DNA of 58,133 nt from Cellvibrionaceae bacterium AOL6 (GTDB lineage Bacteria > Pseudomonadota > Gammaproteobacteria > Pseudomonadales > Cellvibrionaceae): assembly GCA_003265435.1 (NCBI GenBank), contig NOXC01000021.1, positions 1-58,133 on the forward strand. The letters are read 5' to 3'. The translations under genes and the position numbers were made by a program. Shown here one piece after another: positions 1-7,778 of this stretch. Position 1 is the stretch's first letter, and every line of letters begins with the position of its first letter. The notes beneath the pieces were generated by a model. The model was not told the origin of the DNA. It worked only from the letters and a program-made list of their open reading frames with translations, and made no database searches.

Positions 1-12
1 GGGTCTGACCCC
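1..12. repeat. GGGGTCTGACCCC-family palindrome, cut by the window edge
   Basis: The window opens with GGGTCTGACCCC, the palindromic core that recurs at 18028, 18558-18596, 34295 and 45916-45953. It lies about 10 bases beyond the stop codon of the neighbouring minus-strand hydrolase gene, the same gene-end position as most other copies. The left part of the element is outside the window. Confidence 0.7.
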
Positions 13-22
13 GATGTATTTT

Positions 23-760
23 TTAGCTTAGGGTGCGGTGGAAGAAGTCTTTGGCGCGCTGGTACATTTCCAGGGCGAGGGCCGGGTCGTAGCGGTCGCC
101 TTCGTCGCGCATGAAGGCGTGCACGGCGTTGACTTCGAGCCATTGGTAGTCGATGCCGCAGCTCTGGAAGTGTTGATAGAGTTTCAGGCGCCCTTCGGCG
201 GGGACGTGGGGGTCTTGCTTGCCGAAGACCATGAACACTTCGCCCTCAATGTCACCGGCACGATCGAAGGAGTTGTTGCCTTCGGCGCTTGGCAGCGTGT
301 TGCTGTGGATGTCGGTCGCGTAGAGGCAGAAGGCGCTTTTGACTTTGGGGTTCAATGCCGCACGAAATGCCAGGTGGCCGCCGATGCACACGCCCATCGC
401 GCCGACTTTGCCGGTGCAGCATTCGAGGCGGCTGGCGAGCGCGACCAGGGCTTCGGTGTCGCTGTCATGCGTTTCGAGGGGCTTGGTGAATTTGTCGTTG
501 TTGCCCTTGTCTTTGCCCGCGTCGTCGTAGGCGAGCACGGTGCCCGGCTCATTGAGCTCGTGGAACACTTCCGGCACCAGTACGACAAAACCCAGCCCGG
601 CGAGAATATTGGCGCTGCGCGCAATCGGCGCGGTGATCTGAAAAATTTCAGAATAAAAAATAATGGCCGGAAACGGGCCCTCGGCCTTGGGCCGGTAAAT
701 TTGTACCTGCATGTCGCCGGTGGCGGTGTGAAGCTTCAAAGCCGTCTGTAAGGTTTGCAT
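23..760 (-). CDS. Dienelactone hydrolase family protein
   Basis: A 245-residue cytoplasmic alpha/beta hydrolase of the dienelactone hydrolase (DLH) family. The nucleophile elbow is GVCIGGH with Cys125 in place of serine, as is normal in DLH enzymes. The rest of the triad fits Asp183 (GKQDPH) and His214 (NAVHAF). The length matches the family. The ATG start at 760 has an AGGA ribosome binding site about 7 bases upstream. Known members hydrolyse cyclic or carboxylic esters, and the substrate here cannot be read from sequence. There is no chlorocatechol gene nearby, so a degradative role is not implied. It lies 22 bases downstream of the small DUF3820 gene on the same strand, and the two may be cotranscribed. 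Confidence 0.9.
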   Translation of the reverse strand: MQTLQTALKLHTATGDMQVQIYRPKAEGPFPAIIFYSEIFQITAPIARSANILAGLGFVVLVPEVFHELNEPGTVLAYDDAGKDKGNNDKFTKPLETHDSDTEALVALASRLECCTGKVGAMGVCIGGHLAFRAALNPKVKSAFCLYATDIHSNTLPSAEGNNSFDRAGDIEGEVFMVFGKQDPHVPAEGRLKLYQHFQSCGIDYQWLEVNAVHAFMRDEGDRYDPALALEMYQRAKDFFHRTLS

Positions 761-782
761 GCGCGATCCTGCGTTTGTTGTT

Positions 783-1013
783 TTATTGTTGATCCGGTGT
801 GTTCTTCATCAGCGGGCGAATCACTTCGTCCGCACCCGCGATTTTGATTTCCAGCGTCAGTGCCAGCAATTCACCCAATTCGCCGCGCGGGAAGCCTTTG
901 TCGCGCATCCACAACAGATACTCTTCGGGCAGCCGAATTAAAGGCCGCCCGCTGTATTTGCCGAAGGGCATCGGCATGTTGGCAATTTTCAACAACTGTG
1001 CGGAATCAAACAC
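783..1013 (-). CDS. DUF3820 family small protein
   Basis: A 76-residue cytoplasmic protein. The segment MPFGKYSGRPLIRLPEEYL and the following WMRDKGFP and GELGELLAL are the hallmark of the DUF3820 family, annotated elsewhere as putative quorum-sensing-regulated virulence factor, although its biochemical role is not established. The start used is a GTG at 1013 and no strong ribosome binding site precedes it. It is probably in one transcription unit with the dienelactone hydrolase-family gene immediately downstream. Family assignment is from the motif; function is unknown. Confidence 0.8.
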   Translation of the reverse strand: MFDSAQLLKIANMPMPFGKYSGRPLIRLPEEYLLWMRDKGFPRGELGELLALTLEIKIAGADEVIRPLMKNTPDQQ

Positions 1014-1121
1014 GCTGGGCGCTGGCCTTGCGGAAATGGGCGCTCATTGTACGCAAAGTCCCCCGCAGACACTACCAACTGACGCACAGCCGCCGACCAA
1101 GAAGGAATCATAAAGCGACAC

Positions 1122-1144
1122 TTGTCACGGTGAATACCTGACAA
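1122..1144. promoter_or_regulatory. Possible operator (TTGTCA-N11-TGACAA)
   Basis: An inverted repeat TTGTCA / TGACAA separated by 11 bases lies in the 262-base gap between the divergent DUF3820 gene and the RND efflux adaptor gene. The spacing and symmetry suit a dimeric repressor, and efflux operons are often repressor-controlled. However, no regulator gene adjoins and the arms are only 6 bases, so this is weak. Nothing else is seen in the gap. Confidence 0.25.
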
Positions 1145-1275
1145 ACGTCACTGCCGTGCCAACCCCCTGCGGTGGGATACTTTCGCTCGATCCATAACCA
1201 TAATCCCGGGTCGCACGGTCGCCTCACAGCTCGGCCTCGATCCATCCCTTCTTACCGACTTTGAGAGGACGCAAA

Positions 1276-2529
1276 GTGGCCAGCAAGAAAGCGATCTGGA
1301 GCCGAATTCCCCCCGCGCTGCGCGTGGTGCTGATCGGCATCCCTGTGGTGGCAACCGTCGCCGTTGCCAAACCGAAACCCAAACCCGACGAAGACAAACT
1401 CGCCGACCCGCCCGCAACGGAAGTGCGTGTGACCGAACTGCAGGGCGAGCAAGCTCAGCTCACCGTGCGCAGCCAGGGCACGGTGATGCCGAAAACCGAA
1501 ATTGATCTGGTGGCTCAAGTCGCCGGACGCGTCACCCGCGTTGAGCCCGCTTTTGTCGACGGCGGATTTTTCGAGGCCAACGCGCTGTTGTTGGAAATTG
1601 ATCCGCGCGATTACGAAGCCGCCCTGCACGAAGCCCACGCACGTGTCGCCCAGGCGCGCCAACGTGTGGCCGAAGAACGCGGCCGCGCCAAGCAGGCTCA
1701 GCGTGAGTGGAAGGATCTCGGCAATCAGGAAAGTAACGATTTATTTTTGCGCAAACCCCAGGTCGCCGCCGCAGAGGCGGAATTGCAATCGGCGGAGGCC
1801 ACGCTAGTGAAAGCCGAACTGGACTTGGAACGCACGCGCATCACGGTGCCGTTTAACGGCCGGGTGCGCGATACGCTGGTGAATGTCGGCCAATACGTTG
1901 CACCGGGTACCGCACTGGCCAGTGTGTACGACATAGAGGTCGCAGAAATTCGTTTGCCCTTAAATGATCGGCAGGCCTCACTGGTGAATTTACCGCTGGG
2001 TTACGCGGCGGACGCACAGACCCCACTCGACGATGACGATGCGCCCGCAGTCACCATTCGCGGCTACATTGGCGGCGAGGCTTATGAATGGCAGGGTCGC
2101 ATCGCGCGCACCAGCGCCAGCATCGACACCCGCTCACGCATGTACTACGCCGTCGCCGAAGTGCAAGACCCCTACCTCACCCAGTCACATAATACAAACA
2201 CCGTGCCTCTGGTAATGGGTCTGTTTGTCGAAGCCGAAATTGAAGGCAAGCAACTCGATAATATTCTCGTACTGCCCCGCTCCGCCGTTTTCCATCGCAA
2301 TAAAGTGTATGCCGTTAATGACGACAATACCGTTGAGGAATTTCGCGTGGAATTGCTGCACGCCGACGACAACCAGGTTTGGGTGCGCAACACGCTGCCC
2401 AACGACATGCGCGTGCTGACAGAGAAACAGCCCTTTGTGTCGGTCGGCACCACGATCGTGCCGCGTGCAATGGCACTCGAAGAAACGCCAGCAGCCGAAG
2501 CGCAATTGGCGAGCGTGCGGGAGGACTGA
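1276..2529 (+). CDS. RND efflux periplasmic adaptor (HlyD/MFP family)
   Basis: A 417-residue membrane fusion protein linking an inner-membrane RND pump to an outer-membrane channel. An N-terminal membrane anchor (about residues 12-32, VVLIGIPVVATVAV) is followed by the split biotinyl-lipoyl domain (GTVMPKTEIDLVAQVAGRV), an alpha-helical hairpin rich in Ala/Gln/Arg, and beta-barrel segments including TRITVPFNGRV-like sequence. The GTG start at 1276 is preferred over the in-frame TTG at 1261 because GAGAGGA sits 6-8 bases before the GTG. It ends 2 bases before the permease start, so the two are translationally coupled. No TolC-like gene is adjacent, so the pump probably borrows an outer-membrane partner encoded elsewhere. 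Confidence 0.9.
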   Translation: MASKKAIWSRIPPALRVVLIGIPVVATVAVAKPKPKPDEDKLADPPATEVRVTELQGEQAQLTVRSQGTVMPKTEIDLVAQVAGRVTRVEPAFVDGGFFEANALLLEIDPRDYEAALHEAHARVAQARQRVAEERGRAKQAQREWKDLGNQESNDLFLRKPQVAAAEAELQSAEATLVKAELDLERTRITVPFNGRVRDTLVNVGQYVAPGTALASVYDIEVAEIRLPLNDRQASLVNLPLGYAADAQTPLDDDDAPAVTIRGYIGGEAYEWQGRIARTSASIDTRSRMYYAVAEVQDPYLTQSHNTNTVPLVMGLFVEAEIEGKQLDNILVLPRSAVFHRNKVYAVNDDNTVEEFRVELLHADDNQVWVRNTLPNDMRVLTEKQPFVSVGTTIVPRAMALEETPAAEAQLASVRED

Positions 2530-2531
2530 TC

Positions 2532-5500
2532 ATGAGAAAGCTCGTTCAGTGGTTTGTCGACAATCCCATCGCCGCCAATTTATTGATGGTGTGCATGCTC
2601 GTCGGCGGCGTCTTCAGCGCGCGCAGCATCGAAAAAGAAGTGTTCCCGAGCAATACCGAAAGCTACGTGTTTGTCGATGCCTATTATCCCGGCGCGGCGC
2701 CGAGTGAAGTCGAACAGCAAATTGTTGTGCGCATCGAAGAAGCGGTGGCCGATCTCGTCGGTGTGTTTCGCGTGACCTCGAAATCCAGCCAAGCGCATGG
2801 CCGGGTGACGATTGAGGTGATCGACGGCTACGACGTCAAAGCCATGCTCAACGATGTGAAAGCGCGGGTCGATAGCATCAACACGTTCCCGCAAAGCATG
2901 GAACGCCCCATCGTCAGTCAAAATATTAATCGCGTGCCGCTGACCTTTTTCTCACTGTACGGCGAGGCCGACCCAAAGGTGATGAAAGCCATTGCCTATC
3001 AGATACGCGATGAAATGTCGGTGCTGGAGGGGGTATCCCAGGTCAATATCATGGGGCAGAAAAGCGATGAGCTCGGCATTGAAATCTCCGAGCAAACGCT
3101 GCGTGCGTACCAGTTGAGTTTCGATGAAGTTGCGGCGGCCATTCGCAATGCGTCAATTAATTTGCCCGCCGGCACCATTCGCTCCAACCAAGGCGACATT
3201 CAGGTGCAAACCCGTGCCCAGGCCTTTGATGCCGAGGATTTTGCGCGCGTCGTCGTGCGCAGCTACGACGATGGCAGCCAGCTTCTGCTTGGCGACATTG
3301 CTGAAATCAAAGACGAGTTTGCCGAACAGAATCTGGAATTTTTCTACAACGGCGAACGCGGGCTCGATTTTGAAGTACTGATCAGCGACGAGCCGGATTT
3401 ATTTGCCGGCACACGCAATGCCCGAGCCTATATCGAAAACCTGGCCGAGACCTTGCCCGAGGGCATGAACGTGTACATCGACTGGGAAATGAAAAACCTC
3501 TACGACAGCCGCTTTCAATTATTAACAAGCAATGCCTTGAGCGGGCTGGTGCTGGTGTTTCTGGTGTTGATGTTATTCCTGCGCCCTGCCCTGGCGATGT
3601 GGGTCGTTGCGGGCATTGCGACTGCCTTTGCCGGTGCGCTGTGGGCGCTGCCCTATGCGGATATTTCGCTGAACATGCTCTCGCTGTTTGCGTTTATTCT
3701 GGTGCTCGGCATTGTGGTCGACGACGCGATTATTGTAGGGGAGAGCATTTACACCCATCAACAAAATGGCATGAAGGGCAATGCCGCGTCGACCATCGGG
3801 GCGAACATGGTGTTAAAACCCGTGTTCCTCGCCGTCGCCTCGACGGTGATTTTCTTTTTACCCATGGTCACCGTGCCGCCCGATGTGGCCCCGTACTCGC
3901 TGTCGATTTTTTACGTGGTGTTATTTTCTCTGGCCTTTTCGCTAATTGAATCCCTGCTGATATTGCCTTCGCATCTGAGCCACTTGAAACCGGAAAAGGT
4001 CAGCCGCTTTGCGGCCTTGCGTGGGCTCAAGCGTCTGCGTGAGCGTTTCTCCGGCGGCCTGCAACACGTGGCGTCGCGCTGGTACCTGCCGGCCCTGCAC
4101 CTCTTACTGAAACGCAAGGTCAGTACCTTTTTGGGGTTCTCGATGGCCTTTTTTCTGGCGCTGGCAGTGATGACCGGCGGCTGGATAAAATCGTCGTTCA
4201 ACCCGGATGTGCCGCAGTCCTTTATCATTGCCAACGTCAGCTACCCAGAGGGCGCGCCGTTCAGTAAAACGCAGGAGACCGCGCACTATATTGCCGACCT
4301 TGCCAACACCATGCGCACCGACGAGCAACTCCTCGAACAGAACCGTCACGAACCCTTTCTCACGGAAATTAAAACCACAGCAAACGGCAGCACCGCCACG
4401 GTCTTTATGGGCCTGGTACCTTCGGAGAACCGCAAAGTATCGGTGGAGACAGTGACCAACCGCCTGCGTGAACTGATCGGCCCGATGCCCGAAGCTCAAC
4501 GCTACAGCCTGGCCTTCACCTTTGATGGTGAAACTTACGACATCGAGTTGAACATGAACATCCTCGCCAATGACCGCGACAGTCAGCAGGCCGCCGTGGA
4601 TGAGGTCACTCGTGTGTTGTCGGCCTATCCCGGCGTGATCAATGTGCGCAGCGATCTGGAAACCGAGCGCGTGGAAGTGGAATTGAATATCAAACCCTAT
4701 GCCGAAACACTCGGCATTACCTTGGGCGACATTGCGCGGCAGGTTCGCCAAAGTTTTTACGGTGAGGAAATTCAACGCATTCCCCGCGCGAAGGAAGATG
4801 TACGCGTGATGCTGCGTTACCCCGCTTCGGAGCGCAGTAAACTCGATACCCTGTCCAATATGTGGGTACGTGCGCAAGACGGCACCGAAATTCCACTCGA
4901 GGCGGTGGCCGATGTGCAACTCGTACCGGGCTTTACAACAATTCGCCGCGCGGATCGCAAGCGCAATATTACACTCACCGCCAATGTGGAAGAGGGCTAC
5001 GATGCAAACGCGATCATCGATGAAATGCTGACGGACTTTCTGCCCCAGTGGAAACGCGACATGGTCGGCTTTAATGTGTCCAAAGAAGGGAACCTGCGCT
5101 CGCAAACCTCCTTCAGAGATAATCTCGGCAAGGATTTTGTGCGCAGCGTGGTGATTATTCTGGTAATCCTCGCCATCGCGTTTCGCTCCCTGTTCCAACC
5201 TCTGCTGGTGATCCTCGCCGTGCCCTTTGGTTTTATGGGTGCCGTGTTCGGGCATCTGGTGATGGACACCACGATGAGCATCATGTCCTTCTTTGGTTTC
5301 CTCGCCTGCGCGGGCGTGGTAGTGAACGATAACCTGGTGTTGCTGGACCGCATCAATCAAATCCGGCATCGGGGGGAGACGGCCTTTAATGCAGTGGTGC
5401 AGGCCGGTGCGGATCGCTTTCGCCCGATCGTATTGACCTCCATCACCACCTTTGTCGGTTTGCTACCAATTTTATTCGAGCGCAGCGAGCAGGCGCAATT

Positions 5501-5690
5501 TTTAAAACCCACCGTCGTTGCGCTGGCCTTTGGGGTGCTGCTGGCGTCCACCGTCACGCTGTTTCTGGTGCCGGCCTGTTATTTAATTGGGCACAGTGCC
5601 GGTGAACGCTTCGCCCGCCTGAAAGCACGCATCGGCTTCGGAGGGCACGAAGCAGACGACGAGCTGTCAGCGCGAGAAAAAGCGCTTTAA
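2532..5690 (+). CDS. RND multidrug efflux permease (AcrB/HAE1-like)
   Basis: A 1052-residue inner-membrane proton-driven transporter. Typical RND architecture is visible: N-terminal TM (NPIAANLLMVCML), a large periplasmic loop, TM2-6 with the paired aspartates of the proton relay (GIVVDDAIIVGE), a second TM at about residue 530-550 and a second periplasmic loop. The C-terminal TM bundle contains the repeat-related motif GVVVNDNLVLLD. The ATG at 2532 begins just after the adaptor stop codon. The adaptor lacks a lipobox and the permease is of the broad drug/solvent exporter type rather than a heavy-metal type; substrate unknown. Its stop overlaps the last 4 bases of the convergent SRPBCC gene. 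Confidence 0.92.
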   Translation: MRKLVQWFVDNPIAANLLMVCMLVGGVFSARSIEKEVFPSNTESYVFVDAYYPGAAPSEVEQQIVVRIEEAVADLVGVFRVTSKSSQAHGRVTIEVIDGYDVKAMLNDVKARVDSINTFPQSMERPIVSQNINRVPLTFFSLYGEADPKVMKAIAYQIRDEMSVLEGVSQVNIMGQKSDELGIEISEQTLRAYQLSFDEVAAAIRNASINLPAGTIRSNQGDIQVQTRAQAFDAEDFARVVVRSYDDGSQLLLGDIAEIKDEFAEQNLEFFYNGERGLDFEVLISDEPDLFAGTRNARAYIENLAETLPEGMNVYIDWEMKNLYDSRFQLLTSNALSGLVLVFLVLMLFLRPALAMWVVAGIATAFAGALWALPYADISLNMLSLFAFILVLGIVVDDAIIVGESIYTHQQNGMKGNAASTIGANMVLKPVFLAVASTVIFFLPMVTVPPDVAPYSLSIFYVVLFSLAFSLIESLLILPSHLSHLKPEKVSRFAALRGLKRLRERFSGGLQHVASRWYLPALHLLLKRKVSTFLGFSMAFFLALAVMTGGWIKSSFNPDVPQSFIIANVSYPEGAPFSKTQETAHYIADLANTMRTDEQLLEQNRHEPFLTEIKTTANGSTATVFMGLVPSENRKVSVETVTNRLRELIGPMPEAQRYSLAFTFDGETYDIELNMNILANDRDSQQAAVDEVTRVLSAYPGVINVRSDLETERVEVELNIKPYAETLGITLGDIARQVRQSFYGEEIQRIPRAKEDVRVMLRYPASERSKLDTLSNMWVRAQDGTEIPLEAVADVQLVPGFTTIRRADRKRNITLTANVEEGYDANAIIDEMLTDFLPQWKRDMVGFNVSKEGNLRSQTSFRDNLGKDFVRSVVIILVILAIAFRSLFQPLLVILAVPFGFMGAVFGHLVMDTTMSIMSFFGFLACAGVVVNDNLVLLDRINQIRHRGETAFNAVVQAGADRFRPIVLTSITTFVGLLPILFERSEQAQFLKPTVVALAFGVLLASTVTLFLVPACYLIGHSAGERFARLKARIGFGGHEADDELSAREKAL

Positions 5691-6139
5691 TCGGCCGCTT
5701 CGCACGCGGCCTTGATGTCCTCAAGGTCGCGCATCAGCGCCTTGCGCGTGGCGGCGGAGAATAAAAAGCCCAGGCTACTCAGGGCTTTTGCAGAAAAGGT
5801 TTGAGCCTGTGCAGTAAAGGTCATGCGCAGGCGGGTCGACTGTTCGGAAAGCGGCTCGACATCAAAGCGGGAAAGGTAGCGCGTACCGTGGTTGCGCGCT
5901 TCCACCTCGTAGTACGACAGCGCCTGTGCCGCCGTGACCCACATGGTTTCGGTTTCGCGCTTACCAAACATCACGCGAGTTTCACGCCACTTCAGCCCAA
6001 TTAAGCCTTCGAGCGGGCGCTCCAGAATCTCCACGCTTTCTATCGCTGAAATGGTCTCGGCGGCCCGCTCAATGTTCGTTGTGACCTCCCACACTTTCAG
6101 CGCGGGCGCGGCGATGGTGATGGCAACATCCACGTTCAT
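5687..6139 (-). CDS. SRPBCC (START/polyketide cyclase-like) protein
   Basis: A 150-residue soluble protein of the SRPBCC fold, a hydrophobic-ligand-binding superfamily. Supporting features are the N-terminal strand MNVDVAITIAAPALKVWEV, the WRETRVMFGKRE strand, a run of alternating strands (SRFDVEPL, RLRMTFT) and a long C-terminal helix (KALMRDLEDIKAACE). The ATG at 6139 is chosen because GAGGAAAG lies just upstream; a longer open frame to 6235 would add an unrelated N-terminal tail. It overlaps the end of the RND permease by 4 bases, tail to tail. The ligand and role are unknown; many such proteins act in stress or lipid handling. Confidence 0.75.
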   Translation of the reverse strand: MNVDVAITIAAPALKVWEVTTNIERAAETISAIESVEILERPLEGLIGLKWRETRVMFGKRETETMWVTAAQALSYYEVEARNHGTRYLSRFDVEPLSEQSTRLRMTFTAQAQTFSAKALSSLGFLFSAATRKALMRDLEDIKAACEAAD

Positions 6140-6284
6140 TCGCTTTCCTCGGCGTAAAAGAGGATAGTAACGAAAGGCCCCGCTCACGCAAAATGAATGC
6201 CGCGCCATTAATTGACTTGTGTTTTCGCAAAGCATTCATATTTCATAGGTATGATCGCTCAAGCATGACCAACAGGGAACGCTT

Positions 6285-6950
6285 ATGGCTAATTCCGAAC
6301 GCAGTTCATGGATGTTTTTCCGCAGTCGCGTCATTCGGTTTGCACTTAAACGCATGTTGATTGGTGGGCAACGCCAGCGCATCCCCTACTTCGCTCTGAC
6401 GCTGGTCTATCTTTTTTGGGGCAATCTGTTTTATGCCGCGAGCTGGTTTTATTTGCGGCGCGTGGCGCTGCACGTGCTGCAAAGTCGAGGCTCGGTACTG
6501 GAGTGCGGCTCGGGTGCCACGACTTTAATTGTCAGCGCACTCACCGCCGCCAAAAACCGCCGCGTACAGATTCTCGAACACGATGCCGAATGGTTCGAGC
6601 AGATCCGTGACATGCTGCACACCGCCGGAATCACCCATATCGAGCTCGTCCACGCCCCGCTTCGCTCCTATGGCATTTACACCTGGTACGGCCCGCCGCA
6701 AGACTTCGCCTATGCCGACGATATCGGCTTGGTCATTTGTGACGGCCCACCAGGCAGCACCGTTGGCGGCCGCTATGGCATGCTCCCTGTGCTCAAGCCC
6801 TACCTCTCGCCGGGCTGCACGATTCTGCTCGACGACACCCATCGCAGTGGCGAAAAACGCGTCATCCGCCTCTGGCGCCGACTCGCACCTTTTGACTGCC
6901 GCCACCGCAAAGGCTTAATCGGCAACAGCAGTGAGTTGCGCCTACACTGA
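6285..6950 (+). CDS. Membrane-associated class I methyltransferase-like protein
   Basis: A 221-residue protein. Residues 34-57 form a hydrophobic segment (YFALTLVYLFWGNLFYAASW), followed by a Rossmann-type SAM-binding signature: motif I VLECGSGATT (71-80), an acidic end of strand 2 (ILEHD, 96-100) and LVICDGPPG at strand 4. It ends with LDDTHRSGEKR. This arrangement resembles FkbM/CmcI-like small-molecule methyltransferases, but the substrate is unknown. The ATG at 6285 follows CAGGGAA. A possible promoter (TTGACT near 6212, TATGAT at 6250) lies in the 145-base divergent gap shared with the SRPBCC gene. Confidence 0.6.
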   Translation: MANSERSSWMFFRSRVIRFALKRMLIGGQRQRIPYFALTLVYLFWGNLFYAASWFYLRRVALHVLQSRGSVLECGSGATTLIVSALTAAKNRRVQILEHDAEWFEQIRDMLHTAGITHIELVHAPLRSYGIYTWYGPPQDFAYADDIGLVICDGPPGSTVGGRYGMLPVLKPYLSPGCTILLDDTHRSGEKRVIRLWRRLAPFDCRHRKGLIGNSSELRLH

Positions 6951-6959
6951 GACCACGAT

Positions 6960-6994
6960 CACCTCCCCGTGCCCAAAGTGCGGCGAGGTGTTTT
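6960..6994 (+). terminator. Probable intrinsic terminator after the methyltransferase-like gene
   Basis: CACCTC at 6960-6965 pairs with GAGGTG at 6985-6990, with partial internal pairing, and is followed by TTTT. It lies just after the stop codon at 6950 and before the promoter of the response regulator. Confidence 0.5.
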
Positions 6995-7018
6995 ACTCTG
7001 CCGCCATTTCCAGCTAGG

Positions 7019-7033
7019 CTTAGGGCTATACTT
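7019..7033 (+). promoter_or_regulatory. Promoter-like element CTTAGGGCTATACTT (copy 1)
   Basis: CTTAGGGCTATACTT lies 51 bases before the response-regulator ATG. The identical 15 bases occur in inverse orientation before the yfiR/kinase pair (10325-10339), and 14 related bases occur before exbD (18503-18516). CTATACTT fits the known RpoS-type extended -10 consensus (KCTAYRCTTAA), with TATACT as the hexamer. Co-regulation of the kinase and regulator is inferred. Confidence 0.55.
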
Positions 7034-7084
7034 CACTTGCAATCACCGCCTTGGGCCTCGTCCGGATCACATTCAGTTACCCTC

Positions 7085-7747
7085 ATGCATATCATGCTTA
7101 TTGAAGACCACCCGCTGTTTCGCGATGGTGTGTCGATGATTCTTCAGCAATTGGGAGACGATACCCAGATCGAATGCGGCGAGTCCGCTGGCGATGCGAT
7201 CGAACTCGCCAATCGCGATGCGCGCTTTGACCTCATTTTGCTCGATTTTCATTTGAGCGGTTCAACGGGAATGGAAGCCCTGCACGCCTTGCAGGAGTTG
7301 CAGCCCGAAACGCCGGTGATCATGCTCTCTGCCGAGCAGGACGGCCGTTTGATGCAGCAGGCGATGGCGGCGGGAGCACGCGGCTTTATTACCAAATCCT
7401 CGTCCTCGCAGATTATTCTCAGCGCCATCCAGTTAGTGATGTCTGGCGGGCAATATGTGCCGCCCGAAATGTTAACCGCACTGAGTCAGCCGAGTGAAGC
7501 GCCCGCAGTCGAGGCGCCAAGCGCGGCAAAAAGCACGTCGCGCTACCACCTGACGGATCGCCAGAAAGACGTGCTTAAATTCATGCTGGATGGGCAGTCG
7601 AATAAGGAAATTGCGCGTGAGCTGAATATGTCGCCGAGTACCGTGAAAGTCCACGTCGCGGCGATACTGCGGGAGCTGAATGTGAAAAACCGTACGCAAG
7701 CGGTGAACATTGCGCGCGCGGAACACCTGCTGGACAGCGCCGATTAA
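7085..7747 (+). CDS. NarL/LuxR-family response regulator
   Basis: A 220-residue two-component regulator. The receiver domain spans about 1-118, with the acidic pocket at IEDHP, phosphoacceptor Asp54 (LLDFHLSG) and Lys104 (FITKSSS). A short Ala/Pro linker follows, then a LuxR-type helix-turn-helix at about 154-213 (LTDRQKDVLKFML, NKEIARELNMSPSTVKVHV). The start is set at MHIMLIEDH (ATG 7085) because the receiver begins there. It converges on the hybrid histidine kinase gene 31 bases away and shares a 15-base promoter-like element with the yfiR/kinase pair, so the kinase is its likely partner. Targets are unknown. Confidence 0.92.
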   Translation: MHIMLIEDHPLFRDGVSMILQQLGDDTQIECGESAGDAIELANRDARFDLILLDFHLSGSTGMEALHALQELQPETPVIMLSAEQDGRLMQQAMAAGARGFITKSSSSQIILSAIQLVMSGGQYVPPEMLTALSQPSEAPAVEAPSAAKSTSRYHLTDRQKDVLKFMLDGQSNKEIARELNMSPSTVKVHVAAILRELNVKNRTQAVNIARAEHLLDSAD

Positions 7748-7776
7748 CCCGTCATACACCACCGCCGGGTTAATCG
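7741..7776. terminator. Bidirectional hairpin between convergent regulator and kinase genes
   Basis: CGATTAACCCG (7741-7751) is perfectly repeated in inverse at 7766-7776, giving an 11-bp stem with a 14-base loop. It includes the regulator's stop codon and ends 2 bases before the kinase stop codon. The symmetric position between convergent genes suggests a shared terminator, although there is no long T run on either side. Confidence 0.5.
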
Positions 7777-7778
7777 AT

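Noticed and set aside
38-751. Long plus-strand open frame opposite the dienelactone hydrolase gene.
   Set aside because: The minus-strand frame has a complete DLH motif set and a ribosome binding site; the plus-strand translation is a GC-driven shadow with no recognisable domain.
4104-5369. 421-codon minus-strand open frame inside the RND permease gene.
   Set aside because: The translation is rich in His/Ala/Gly with no domain, and the opposite strand encodes a complete, conserved RND permease.
5687-5690. Overlap of the RND permease and SRPBCC stop codons as possible antisense control.
   Set aside because: A 4-base tail-to-tail overlap is ordinary in a dense genome and gives no evidence of regulation.
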